A stretch of 64,000 nt of DNA from Chelonoidis abingdonii. Its lineage: Eukaryota > Chordata > Testudines > Testudinidae. The notes beneath the pieces were generated by a model. The model was not told where the DNA came from, ran no database searches, and saw only the letters and a list, made by a program, of their open reading frames with translations. The position numbers and the translations under genes are program-made. Location: positions 89,643,641 through 89,707,640 of the forward strand of contig NC_133770.1 of the NCBI RefSeq assembly GCF_003597395.2, written 5' to 3'. Positions 45,099-55,368 of the stretch are shown piece after piece. The first letter of the stretch is position 1, and each line of letters begins with the position of its first letter.

Positions 45099-46430
45099 AA
45101 TTGCTCTGTGCTGTCATACCTCTCCGTAGAAGGCCCAGCTGAGATCATGGCTATACTATGCACTCTGCAAACTTACAGTAAGAGACATTTCCTGCCGCAA
45201 AGGACTTGCATTCTAGTGCAGAGTACGGTATGTCAATGAAACATGGGAGTGGCAACTGGGACTGATGAAGTCATCTAATATAGGGCTTACCCAACATGCA
45301 TTTGATGGAAACAATATTTAGTCTTTACTGTGCCTGGTCTGTAGGCCGTTTTTATACCTGTATAAATATGTTGGTTAAAGGTGTAAATTTTTCTGGCACA
45401 TACATATTGGTGAATCCCCTAGTGTGGATGCAGTTATACCAGTATAAAAGTGCCATTATTGTTATATCTTCTTCCTCTTTCTATGGGTATGTCTACACTA
45501 CAGGATTATTCCGATTTTACAGAAACCAGTTTTTTAAAACAGATTGTATAAAGTCAACTGCACGCGGCTACATTAAGCACATTAAATCGACGATGTGCGT
45601 CCATGTACCGAGGCTAGCGTCAATTTCCGGAGCATTGCACTGTGGGTAGCTATCCCATAGCCTTCCCCACCATTGGAATTCTGGGTTGAGATCCCAAAGC
45701 ATGATGAGGCAAAAAAAGTGTCGCGGGTGATTCTGCGTAAATGTCGTCACTTATTCCTTTCTCCGTGAAAGCAATGGCAGACAACATTTCACGCCCTTTT
45801 TCCCTGGATTGCCCTGGCAGATGCCATAGCATGGCAACCATGGAGCCTGTTTTGCCTTTTGTCACTGTCACCATATGTGTACTGGATGCTGCTGACAGAT
45901 GCGATACTGCAGTGCTACACAGCAGCATTCATTTGCCTTTGCAAGGTAGCAGAGACGTTTCCTCCCTGTGGTGCACCGTTCTGCCAGTGTATAATCGGCA
46001 ATTGAGTACAGTTATCGTATTTTGCATGTTTGCATTTGGAAATTGGCGTATGGTTATCAATCCTTTTATACTATCTGCTGCTGTCACGAGTGCTCCTGGC
46101 TGGCTTCATGAGGTCCGCCGGGGCGCATGACAAAATGGGAATGACACCCCGGTCATTCACTTCTTTATGTTTTGTCTAAAAATAGTCAAGTCCTGCCTAG
46201 ATAGTGGGCAATGTACTAGAGAACCAGAACACAGGTGCTCCGGGTCAGAGCCTCAGAGATCTCGCAGAAATGATGACTGCATGCCATTCTAGGGGTGCCC
46301 CTGCAACACCTCACCCACTGCTCCCTCCTTCCCCACCCTCCTGGTGCAACCGTGGCAATGTCCCCATTTGTGTGATGAAATATAAAATGCAAGAATAAGA
46401 AACGCTGAGTTTTATGAGATAAAATGGGGG

Positions 46431-46581
46431 AGGCAGCCTCCAAGTGCTATGATAGTCCAGCAGGACATTAAAGGTGAGGGGAAAGGACGCAGCCTCCACT
46501 GCTATGATAATCCGGGAGTACAGAATCTTTATAGACTAAGCGGGGCTGATGGAGTCAGCTCCAGCTGCTATGATGAGACGT
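46431..46581 (+). repeat. Three degenerate tandem units of about 66 bp
   Basis: GCAGCCTCCAAGTGCTATGATAGTCC, GCAGCCTCCACTGCTATGATAATCC and TCAGCTCCAGCTGCTATGATGAGAC begin successive units spaced about 55-70 bp. They belong to the interior of the Harbinger-like element. Confidence 0.65.
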
Positions 46582-46589
46582 TACCAGCC

Positions 46590-46757
46590 TGGGAAGGGTA
46601 GATAGCTCCAGTAGTTTGAGCTTTGGCCTTTAATCCAGGGTTTGAGCTAAATCTTGAGGGCCCTTAGGTCTCGGGCAAAAACTGTCCTGCTCAAAGCAGG
46701 GGCTGGACTCATGACCTTCAGGTCCTTCCAGTTCTAGTGGAAGTATATCTCCATATT
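46590..46757 (+). mobile_element. tRNA-derived SINE, first of two in tandem
   Basis: TAGATAGCTCCAGTAGTTTGAG (head), AATCCAGGGTTTGAGCTAAATC (B-box area), CTGCTCAAAGCAGGGGCTGGACTC and CAGGTCCTTCCAGTTC (CR1-like tail). Interrupts the Harbinger-like element after GTTACCAGCC. Confidence 0.8.
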
Positions 46758-46931
46758 GGGGAGAGGAGCTCAGTGGCTGAGCATGGCCGGCTAAACCAGG
46801 TTATAGGTTCATCTTGAGGGGACCATTTAGGGAACTGGAGGTAAAAATCTGTTGGGGATGGTCCTGCTTTGACGCGGGCTGACTAGATGGACCTTCTGAG
46901 TTCCCTTTCCAATCGCATCTTCTATGATTCT
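46758..46931 (+). mobile_element. tRNA-derived SINE, second of two in tandem
   Basis: GGGGAGAGGAGCTCAGTGGC (head, A-box-like), GGACCATTTAGGGAACTGGAGG, GGTCCTGCTTTGACGCGGGC and a tail ending in CTATGATTC. Same orientation as the copy directly before it, but different in sequence, so the two probably arrived separately. Confidence 0.8.
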
Positions 46932-47386
46932 TCGTACCGTTGCCAGGAATGACTGGGATCATTCCCATTTTTACCCAGCGCCCCCGCAACATCACAGGGG
47001 AGCAGAGCACTGCATGGGCTGCTGCTGCTGATGGATGCGTCATTTGGCACTGTCGCCACCGGAAGGGGAGTCTGGTGTTTCAGCTGCAGCACCCGTCTAC
47101 CAGCATGCAGTAGACATAAGTGACACTGAAAAAGCAAGAAACAATTTTCTCTTTCTTTTGGGGAGGGGAAGGGGTGTAATTGAGACATACACCTGAACAC
47201 CCAGGAAAATGTTTTGACCTTCAGATGGGTGCTCAGCCAAGAGTGCAATACTTTTTCAGAGACTGCGGCGACTGGGATAGGCTGGATCCTCAGTACCCCT
47301 TCCTCCCTCCATGAGATCTTGATTTTTTGCTTTCGTTCGTTGTCACGCAACTGTGCTGGAGCCCTGCTGTGGACTCTGTCTATCAT
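46922..47386 (-). pseudogene. Open frame in the Harbinger-like element, unassigned
   Basis: A minus-strand frame of 154 codons directly downstream (in transcript sense) of the Myb/SANT relic. It contains no domain I recognise; a CxLCLLHAGRRV stretch comes from the element interior. It crosses from SINE edge to element sequence, which speaks against a real gene. Listed because it is the longest uninterrupted frame without N in the window. Confidence 0.3.
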
Positions 47387-47529
47387 AGCCTGGAGATTTT
47401 TTCAAATGCTTTGTCATTTCATCTTCTGTAACGGAGCTCAGATAGAACAGATTTGTCTCCCCACACAGCGATCAGATCCGGTATCTCCCGTTCGGTCCAT
47501 GCTAGAGCTCTTTTGGGATTTGGGACTGC
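47384..47529 (-). pseudogene. Decayed Myb/SANT-like DNA-binding domain
   Basis: On the minus strand PNPKRALAWTEREIPDLIA is followed by VWGDKSVLSELRYRR, a stop, then NDKAFEKISRL. The AWTxREIxDLIxVWG pattern with a later AFEKIS is that of MADF/Myb-SANT-like proteins (MSANTD type) which PIF-Harbinger elements carry beside their transposase to assist DNA binding. Just upstream (plus 47530-47555) a further part, SAQVAMQSQ-like, lies in another frame, indicating a small deletion. Stops and the frameshift make it non-functional. Confidence 0.7.
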
Positions 47530-47990
47530 ATGGCCACCTGTGCTGATCAGAGCTCCACACTGGGCAAACAGGAAATTAAATTCAAAAGTTCGTGGGGCTT
47601 TTCCTATCTACCTGGCCAGTGCATCCAAGTTCAGATTGCTTTCCAGAGCGGTCACAATGGTGCACTGTGGGATACCCCCTGGAGGCTAATACCGTCGAAT
47701 TGCGGCCACACTAACCCTAATCCGACATGGCAATACCGATTTCAGCGCTACTCCCCTCGTCGAGGAGGAGTACAGAAATCTGTTTAAAGAGCCCTTTATA
47801 TCAATATAAAGGGCTTCGTTGTGTGGACGGGTGCAGGGTTAAATCGATTTAACACTGCTAAATTCAGTTTAAATGCGTAGTGTAGACTAGGCCTTAATGG
47901 GAATAAGTTCTACTGGTCTAAGCACTTTACCTGTATAACTAAGTTCACACTAGGGAGTTGAACTGCTTTACCTGTTTTGTTATAGTTAAA

Positions 47991-48762
47991 GAGTACTGGG
48001 CTGGGCTGGAGTCAGGCTGGTGATCTACAGGTGAAAAACTCCGGAGCTCATGAACAATGCCCCGAGGCATCCAGTCCCTCAAAAGTGCAGTGCTAATGTT
48101 GCATCTTCAAGAATAAGGCTTGCTTCATGGACAGTTTAGTTTATTAAACCAAATTCTGACCCATTTGCATCTGACACAGGCAGTGTCTTCCACTCTCTGG
48201 ATACACAAGCAAAATCTTCTACACACAGGTCTTTGTCTCTAACACTGTACAACGAAGGGTTGTCCCCCACCCCCGTTCCTAACAGGACAACTTTCACTAG
48301 CCACACTTCAAATGCTAAAAATGCAATAAAACAAATGCACAAAGCATCCAAACTCATGTCTCATTCCAACAATTGCTGTTGGGGTGAATTGCTTGCATGT
48401 ATAAAAGTTATGCGAGGGTGCCTTTGTATAAGCCTGTGTGTGTGTGTCAATGAATATGTATCTATATTAGGGTTTTATACTTTTGCCCATCATGTGGTAT
48501 CTGAGTACCTTCCATGTAAAATCAATAAACATAGCTATGTATATGAATGTGAATGTGTGCATTCAAGTATGCAAATGATTGAGCATGTAAGTGTGTATGT
48601 ATGTGACATTGAGTGCACATGGAAATTATTGTGGACTAAACTTTGCTTTTCCATAATGTTCAGAGGTTGCAGTTTTGTTTTGTTTTTATAAGTAGAACCG
48701 TAGCTTTGACTTTCCATCCTTTTAAAGAGTGTAGGATTTCAAAAGAAATGATAACACAGGGG
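47991..48762. other. No recognised gene
   Basis: The 152-codon plus frame at 48233-48691 runs through GT-rich low-complexity DNA (GTGTGTGTGT near 48437) and is not supported as a gene. Confidence 0.5.
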
Positions 48763-48911
48763 TCGGCAGCCTTTCAGAAGTGGTGTGCCGAGTCTTCATT
48801 TATTCACTCTAATTTAAGGTGTCATGTGCCAGCAATACATTTTAATGTTTTTAGAAGATCTCTTTCTATAAGTCTATAATATAACTAAACTATTGTTGTA
48901 TGTAAAGTAAA
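48763..48911 (+). mobile_element. hAT-like element, left end, running into the gap
   Basis: CAGGGGTCGGCAGCCTTTCAG then AGTGGTGTGCCGAGTCTTC and ATAACTAAACTATTGTTGTATG; the CAGGGGTCGGCA end is typical of this hAT family (compare 59356 and 63617). The right part is lost in N. Confidence 0.75.
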
Positions 48912-49504
48912 NNNNNNNNNNNNNNNNNNNNNNNNNNNNNNNNNNNNNNNNNNNNNNNNNNNNNNNNNNNNNNNNNNNNNNNNNNNNNNNNNNNNNNNNN
49001 NNNNNNNNNNNNNNNNNNNNNNNNNNNNNNNNNNNNNNNNNNNNNNNNNNNNNNNNNNNNNNNNNNNNNNNNNNNNNNNNNNNNNNNNNNNNNNNNNNNN
49101 NNNNNNNNNNNNNNNNNNNNNNNNNNNNNNNNNNNNNNNNNNNNNNNNNNNNNNNNNNNNNNNNNNNNNNNNNNNNNNNNNNNNNNNNNNNNNNNNNNNN
49201 NNNNNNNNNNNNNNNNNNNNNNNNNNNNNNNNNNNNNNNNNNNNNNNNNNNNNNNNNNNNNNNNNNNNNNNNNNNNNNNNNNNNNNNNNNNNNNNNNNNN
49301 NNNNNNNNNNNNNNNNNNNNNNNNNNNNNNNNNNNNNNNNNNNNNNNNNNNNNNNNNNNNNNNNNNNNNNNNNNNNNNNNNNNNNNNNNNNNNNNNNNNN
49401 NNNNNNNNNNNNNNNNNNNNNNNNNNNNNNNNNNNNNNNNNNNNNNNNNNNNNNNNNNNNNNNNNNNNNNNNNNNNNNNNNNNNNNNNNNNNNNNNNNNN
49501 NNNN
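48912..49504. other. Assembly gap (593 N)
   Basis: Unsequenced or unassembled. Any reading frame drawn across it is meaningless. The left flank is a hAT copy, the right flank another dispersed repeat. Confidence 0.99.
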
Positions 49505-49825
49505 ACTCTCTCACTCTCAGCTCCTTGCCTTCTTGCTCCCAGCTCCTCACACACACTCCTTCTCCTCTGGCTCCTCCTTGCCTGACTGGAGTGAGCTCCT
49601 TTTTAAAGCCAGGTGCCCTGATTAGCCTGCCTTGATTGGCTGCAGGTGTTCTAATTAAAGTAGCTATCTCCACTGCCTTCTAGAAAGGTCTTAATTGGCT
49701 CCAGGTGCCTTGATTAACCTGGAGCAATTGCCATTTGGTTACCATAGTCCTAGGGATTTGTTTAGCCTGGGGCTAACATACCTGTTGCTCAGTACTTTAC
49801 TGTAGCCATCTGGCCTTGCCCCATC
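49505..49825. repeat. Dispersed repeat right of the gap, unclassified
   Basis: Contains internal near-repeats: TTAGCCTGCCTTGATTGGCTGCAGGTG and CTTAATTGGCTCCAGGTGCC, and ends GTAGCCATCTGGCCTTGCCCC. It resembles a common turtle repeat that I cannot assign to a class. Confidence 0.45.
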
Positions 49826-50639
49826 ACAATGTGCATAACCTTAAAGTGTTTTTGTTTTTGTTTTTTTTTACTTGGGAATGTATCTGAGTTTTATAAACAG
49901 ACTCCTATTGAACCAGCCAATCTTTAATATTAATAAAGTGCCTAACAGCTTCAGGAAACAAACTAATCCATTAGAGCTTTCTTTGTAACAGACTTTCTCT
50001 AAAATATACTGAGACTTGTGGTGAGAAAAAGAGACTAAAAAAAAACCCCGCTAAGAAACCGTTTTAGCAGCTCATAAATCTAGCACATTGCAGAGCCTCT
50101 GGGCACCCCCAGCCTTCCATATCAGAGATGCAAACATTAAGGAAATTAACATTTTTTCTAATATTTTGTTTTCATTTAACAAGTTATTGGTGATAAAATT
50201 ACAAGAGAGCCTCTATGAAGGTTCTGCAAATTGGGTTCTAATGTACAACTCTCAACTGAGCAGAGTGGTTTTACTTTGGGTTAGTGAAAGGTGCAGTCTT
50301 GTGGAGTGGTTTAAGGTTTCTAAGGCCTGGGATGGCCCTGTGCCCAAATGAATCCACCTGCAAGATCAGGGCCTAAATCTGGGATAGATCAGTTTTATAT
50401 AGTTTTCTGAATCTAAAATGGTTTGCGCTTTAGTTCTGTATCTCTGTGCCTGTTCACATATTGGCAGAACTTATTGTAGTCATGTCCTGAAAAGTGAATG
50501 TAAAAAAACAACATTGAAGGGTTCCATATTTAGACTGGAAAGGGAACTGAGGAAACCCTTAAAAAGCTGCTAATTGGAACTACATGAATTCTGATCCCTC
50601 TTCCCCTCACCATTTCTGTGTTATCAATTACTTTTTTTT
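49826..50639. other. No recognised feature
   Basis: AT-rich, with short T- and A-runs; no repeat or exon recognised. Confidence 0.45.
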
Positions 50640-50880
50640 TTTTTTAAACTTCCAGCCCCTGAAGTCATCGTTGTTTGAGACTCTTAGGTTTTATTTTAAA
50701 AAATGTAAGTTGCTAGTCCTCATAGTTGTGAAGAAAAGCTTGAAAACACAACCTTAAAGTCTCAAAAAAATTTAAAAAAATTGAAAGCTCCTGATTTTTG
50801 AGACAATCTCATGATTTTTAGAGGACATGGTATGTGAATATTGGGGCTAGCGATGCTATGATTTGGCTGCACGGAATGGA
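50640..50880 (+). repeat. Unclassified repeat R1, copy 3
   Basis: CATAGTTGTGAAGAAAAGCTTGAAAACAC, TTAAAGTCTCAAAA, CTCCTGATTTTTGAGACAATCTCATGATTTTT and TTGGGGCTAGCGATGCTATG, same order as the other two R1 copies. Confidence 0.5.
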
Positions 50881-51149
50881 GAGTTGGTTGGAATTGTTGG
50901 AACTATATAGGTGTGTCACCCAGGAGAAATTGGACATGTCTCAGTACCACTCCAGATCTGGAATTTTAACAACTTTCACCTCGTCCAAATTAAAATTTGT
51001 CAGAATTTAAGGTACACATTCTTTATGCATATTTTACCTTTTTATTAACAAAGGATACATGTGTCCTGCAAGACAAGCCTGTGATGAGAGAAACAGGTTA
51101 TAAATTGGTGGCAACAATTACAATATTAATCTCAAACATTCCCTGAGAC
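50881..51149. other. No recognised feature
   Basis: Nothing recognised. Confidence 0.4.
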
Positions 51150-51292
51150 TACATCCTCCATCCTTAGAGGTTTTTAAGGCCCGACTTCACAAAGCTGTGG
51201 CTGGGATGCTTCAGTTGGTGTTGGTCCTGCGTTGAGCAGGGGATTGGATTAGATGACCTCTTGAGATCTCTTCAAACCCTAATATTCTATGA
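51150..51292 (+). mobile_element. CR1 LINE 3' end
   Basis: TTAGAGGTTTTTAAGGCCCGAC, CAAAGCTGTGGCTGGGATG, GCGTTGAGCAGGGGATTGG, GATGACCTCTTGAGATCTC and the terminal ATTCTATGATTCTATTC microrepeat of CR1. Confidence 0.9.
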
Positions 51293-51759
51293 TTCTATTC
51301 TGTGATCTGCAGAGCTCTATTTTGAGCATCATTTTCAGAGGAAACCTTAATTCTATAAAAGTAAATTAAGACTGGCTATTGTGCAGCTGTTAGGCAAAGC
51401 AGCTCTGTTGGTCTACTATGGGCTTGATCCTGCTAGACAAATAACTTACCAGGGCCATAGCCAGAATATATAGCTTTATTCTATGCAGTCATCACCTCTA
51501 TTGTTCCAACCATACTAGCTGATGCCAGCAACATTGTAAATTTCACATTAAGACACAAGACAAATCAGGCAATTTGCAAAGTACCAGAAAACATCTGTTG
51601 GTATGAAGTCCACGTTAATAATGGCTTAATTGAGCTTATTGCATTTTCATCTCTTAAGATAGGAGATAAGGGTAAGGCTATGTGGGAATGCCTCATGTTC
51701 TAACACCCAGGATATGGGAGTTAAAATTGGGAATCTCCATGATCCGAGGGAAGGGGCCT
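51293..51759. other. No recognised feature
   Basis: Nothing recognised. Confidence 0.4.
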
Positions 51760-51995
51760 TGTAGTTTTGGATTCTATTTGTGGATCTGCCTCTGACCAGC
51801 TGTGTGACCACGGGCAAGTTCGTTCACTTGCCTGTGCCTCTGTTTCTCATCCCACCTGTTGCCATTATTGTCTGTTTAGATTGTAGGTTCTTCAGAGTTT
51901 GGACTGTCTCTCATAATGTCTCTCGCTAATGTATTTGTATGGTGCCTCGCACAGTGGGGCCCCCAATCTCTGTTGGGATCTCTAAATGCTACCAT
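51760..51995 (+). repeat. MIR-like SINE with LINE-like tail, sense
   Basis: CAGCTGTGTGACCACGGGCAAG and TGCCTGTGCCTCTGTTTCTCATC are the highly conserved MIR core; then GGACTGTCTCTCATAATG, ATTTGTATGGTGCCTCGCACAGTGGGG is the LINE-like tail. This is the clearest copy of the family in the window. Confidence 0.75.
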
Positions 51996-52544
51996 TATAT
52001 CCAAAAGATTTCTGGGCGAGAAGTCCAACCTGATCATTGTTCTAAAGACACTTAAACGTTTTAGAACATTGTTTATATAATGAAAAGTTAATATGAAGAC
52101 AGCACCACTGACACCCGTCCACATCCATACTCCACCCCCACATCCACCCACCCATACAGACAGTTTAATGAAGCTTCATGAATATCCCATTTCAAGGAAG
52201 GGTCATTGCTTTAAAACAAATCCATTTAGAAATGTCCAGTGTCTCAAAACACAATTCAAGTTTCCCAATTTTGAGTCAACTCAGCTTGTATAAATGCAGC
52301 CTTTTGACACAAAAACAACTTGAAATGTATTGAATTCTGTGAGGCTGGCAGTGTCGTTGTGGCAGTTACCCACAGGGTACATTGTGCTGGGAAAATCTGA
52401 CACCTGGCATACAAGGATTAAATCAACCTGGCTTTCTTCTTGGAGCCTTCTCCAATCAGGCTCCTACTAAGCGCACAATGCTGCTGCTGACATTACTAAC
52501 GCTCATAATGATATTTTTCTTGCAGCAGCAGATAAAGATGTTTT
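51996..52544. other. No recognised feature
   Basis: A C/A-rich tract CATACTCCACCCCCACATCC is at 52127-52146. Nothing else recognised. Confidence 0.4.
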
Positions 52545-52815
52545 TTTAAAACTCTGCTTGGACTATTTATGGACCTTAATAAGGCCTTTGATGCTGTGAA
52601 TCATAAAACCCTTTCAGAATGACTTGTTTCAATCAGGCATTTATAGGTTTCTGGCTGTTTTGTACAGGAATGGCCTATAGTGATGGATTACCATTGATCT
52701 CACTGAACGAAATTATTTCCAACTGCGTCAGGTTGTGCTTCAAGTCAAGTAGAGGCTCCCTAGGTCCAATTCTATAAAATGCTGAGCCCCCTCAATGCTC
52801 ATTGAATTCCATAAG
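52545..52815 (+). pseudogene. Decayed LINE reverse transcriptase fragment (L2/CR1-like)
   Basis: In the frame from 52569: MDLNKAFDAVNHKTL, which matches the LDLSKAFDTV block of non-LTR reverse transcriptases. Later, in a different frame, SLGPIL corresponds to the QGSxLGPILF block. Multiple stops between. It looks older than the CR1 copies because the frame is more broken. Confidence 0.65.
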
Positions 52816-52914
52816 AGCTGCAGTCATTCAGTGCCCTGAATGAGGTGTTCAGATGCATACAAATCTTAATGTTTTTGACTTATTATAGAGAATAATATAG
52901 AATATGAGAGTAAT

Positions 52915-53105
52915 TAACCATTGAACAGTTTACCTAGGAACATGGTGGAGTCTCAATCACTTGAGTCTTTAAATCAAGGTTAGATGTCTTTATACAAGAT
53001 ATACTGTAGCTCAAACAGAAGTTATGGGCTTGATGCAGAAATTACTGTATGAGGTTCTTTGTTCTGTATTATGCAGGTCAGATTAAGTAATGATTTCTGT
53101 CAGTG
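52915..53105 (+). mobile_element. Old CR1/L3-like LINE 3' end
   Basis: TTAACCATTGAACAGTTTACC, TCTCAATCACTTGAGTCTTTAAATCAAGG, AGCTCAAACAGAAGTTATGGGC, TGCAGGTCAGATTAAG form a decayed 3' end, possibly of the same insertion as the RT piece just before it. Confidence 0.7.
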
Positions 53106-53154
53106 CAATACTGTTTCAGGGCCAAGAGGCAGCAGAGACCTTTGAAGGAAGGTA

Positions 53155-53230
53155 GTGTGGTTGAGTGAGTTTTCATATTGGATTGGGAATCAGGAACTCC
53201 TGAGCTGTAATTCAGGCTTGGCTATTGGTT
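53155..53230 (+). repeat. MIR-like head fragment, sense
   Basis: GGATTGGGAATCAGGAACTCCTGAGCTGTAATTC is a short match to the tRNA-related MIR head. Confidence 0.4.
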
Positions 53231-53239
53231 CACAATAGG

Positions 53240-53955
53240 GCTTTCTCCGAGGCCCTGCCCCTGCTCGCTCCATTCCCCCCTCCCTTGATCGTGCACTATC
53301 CCCCCAGCCCCCGACTCACTTTCTCTAGACTGGGGCAGGGGTTTAGGGTGTGGGCAGTGAGAACTGTGGCTAGGGGTGCAGGCTCTGGGATGGGGCTGGG
53401 GATGAGGGGTTTGGGATACAGAAGGGGGCTCTGGATGAGGTCCGAGGGGTTCGGAGTGCAGAAGGCAGTGCAGGCTCTGGCTGGGGCTAGGGGCTCTGAG
53501 GTGAGGCCAGGGATGAGAGGTTTAGAGTGAAGAAGGGGGCTTCATGCTGGGGCAGGGGTTTGGGTGTTGTTGGGGGGTTCAGGATGCGGGCTTCAGGAGG
53601 GAATTTGGGTGCAGGAGGACACTCTGGGCTGGGGCAGGGGGTTGAGGTGCAGGGTCCCAGCAGCGCTTACCACGGTTCCTGGCCAATGGGAGCTGCAGAG
53701 TCAGCACTCAGGGTGGGAGCAGCGCGCGCAGCCTCTCTGGCTGCCCATGCACCTAGAGGTTGCTAGGAACTGGTGGCCACTTCCAGGAGCCATGTGGAGC
53801 TAAGGAAGTCAGGGAACCTGCCTTAGCCCCGGACCCCTGCAGCGCTGCCAACTGGACTTTTAACGGCCCAGTTGATGGTGCCAACCAGAGCTGCCAGGAT
53901 CCCTTTTCGACTGGATGTTCCAGTCGAAAACTGGATGCTTGGCAATCCTACCTAT
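53240..53955. repeat. GC-rich repeat with G-rich degenerate tandem units
   Basis: 53330-53660 repeats words of the form GGGGCTGGGGATGAGGGGTTTGGG / GTGCAGGCTCTGG; then CCTGGCCAATGGGAGCTGC and, at the right end, TTTTCGACTGGATGTTCCAGTCG, a short perfect-arm hairpin. It resembles a GC-rich turtle repeat but its class is unknown. Long frames here reflect GC content. Confidence 0.5.
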
Positions 53956-54654
53956 ACATCATTTCAGATTTACAGCATTGCAGTTCTTCATAATAAATGC
54001 ATCAATAATACACAATTGTTGTACTCCCAACTTCTTGATAGTCATTCCAAAAAGCTGCATTAGGGAAAAGTTTATTTCCTTGGGATTCCACATCTTAGTG
54101 TATTTTCCTCCTATAGCTTTAAAAATTAATCATTATTGTTTTTTTCAGTATATATAAAGACAGTGGTAAGCAGTAACACTGAAAACTTCTCATCTTCAAA
54201 ACACTTTAAACACATTAGTTAATTAATATTCGCAACATCCCTGGGAGGTACGTAAGCTTAATTATCCTTATTTTATCGTCTGTTGGAATCTGAAATAGTG
54301 GGTCTCAGGACCCAATACAGCAAGCCTTGCTCATCTGAATAGGTCCCATGTTCTAACAAATTGAATTCTTAAGTGACTTGTTAAGGCCACGTTGTCAGAG
54401 CTACGCTCAGAATCTCCTGCTTCACAGTCTTCTGTTCTAACAACCAGTCTACACACTTATAATAGGCCTCTCTCAGACATTAACTTCCTCCTTCTTAAAC
54501 TACCCATTTTAGTGCATTAGCACTCCCTTTTTGGAGCCCAATATTGAATGAACATTACAGTAAATAGTTGTTGACCTTGTCTGTCTGTCTCTCTCTCTTG
54601 GTTATTGCTAATTGATTTTTATTGCTTTCCTCCATAAGCCTTGCTCAGGACTTT
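53956..54654. other. No gene; a weak antisense MIR-like core
   Basis: CAACATCCCTGGGAGGTACGTAAG (54234-54257) followed by ATTATCCTTATTTTATCG is a weak antisense MIR core. Rest unrecognised. Confidence 0.4.
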
Positions 54655-55125
54655 GAATATATTTAGACTTGGCAGATTTTTTTTATGATTTTAATGGATA
54701 TGTTTTTAAACATTTTTTTTATAAATTTAAATGTTCACAGTTGCAAAAATAATGTTTTAAGCATTTTTTCTATTTTTATCAATCACTTTTTCACTGTTGT
54801 GGTAAATTAGGGGGAGAGATGCCAGACAATAATTATTTAATGACAGACGTTTGTATTCATTGAGTTACAGCACTAAAACACAAATTGTCAACCTCACATG
54901 TCAAAATATACAAAATAAACTTCTTTAAATCAAACTAATAAGTTCTCAAGCAGCATTTTTCTTTCTTTGGTTATCTATTATCGATGGAAATATTTCTTCA
55001 GTGGTTTGTGTGTGTGTATGGTGAAATTGACATTTACTGATAAAAATCTAACCCTTCCAAGCCAAAATGTATTACATATTAATATATTATGAATATATAT
55101 TAGCAAATAGTGACATCACAACAAC
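54655..55125 (+). repeat. Unclassified AT-rich repeat R2, copy 2
   Basis: Ordered identical blocks shared with 43745-44200, such as GACAATAATTATTTAATGACAG and AAAACACAAATTGTCAACCT. It carries a GT-rich insertion (55002-55018) in place of the copy-1 GAGTGTGTGCAGTG. Confidence 0.7.
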
Positions 55126-55368
55126 ATTTTTAATAGCATCTTGTAAGTAATTGGTACCTAAAATAATTACAGGAATATTTCTGTCTTGTATCCCTTCTAG
55201 ACAAAATTATTGACTCTGAAAAAGATTTGGGTAGTGGTGGATAATCAGCTGAACATGAGCTCCCAGTGTGATGCTGTGACCAAAAGGGCTAATTAAATCC
55301 TTAGATGCATAAACAGGAGATTCTGAAGTAGGAGTAGAGAGGTTATTTTACTTCTGTAACCATGCCTG

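Larger units (their letters stand above)
45485..47893. mobile_element. PIF-Harbinger-like element, 2.4 kb, with a Myb/SANT relic
   Basis: Ends GGGTATGTCTACACTAC and, inverted, GGCCTAGTCTACACTAC; TTA follows the right end (47894-47896), while the left neighbour is TAT, so the duplication is not intact. The left part has GCATTGCACTGTGGGTAGCT; the right part has TTAAATCGATTTAACACTGC, like 1-93. Inside: tandem units (46431-46581), two SINEs and a minus-strand Myb/SANT relic. No PIF transposase (DDE) domain was recognised, so it is probably non-autonomous. Confidence 0.75.
45365..47990. mobile_element. Older palindromic MITE split by a Harbinger-like element
   Basis: The left half (45365-45484) has CCCTAGTGTGGATGCAGTTA and CAGTATAAAAGTGCC; the right half (47897-47990), inverted, has CCCTAGTGTGAACTTAGTTA and CAGGTAAAGTGC. 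The halves are inverted arms of one small element, separated by the 2.4-kb insertion. Confidence 0.6.

Noticed and set aside
45741..46130. 129-codon plus-strand open frame
   Set aside because: Lies in the interior of the Harbinger-like element on the strand opposite its Myb/SANT relic, without a recognisable domain.
48233..48691. 152-codon plus-strand open frame
   Set aside because: Driven partly by GT-rich low-complexity sequence; no domain, no splice context.
48874..49673. Long minus-strand frames (226 and 262 codons) across the gap
   Set aside because: They consist mostly of N; no reading is possible.
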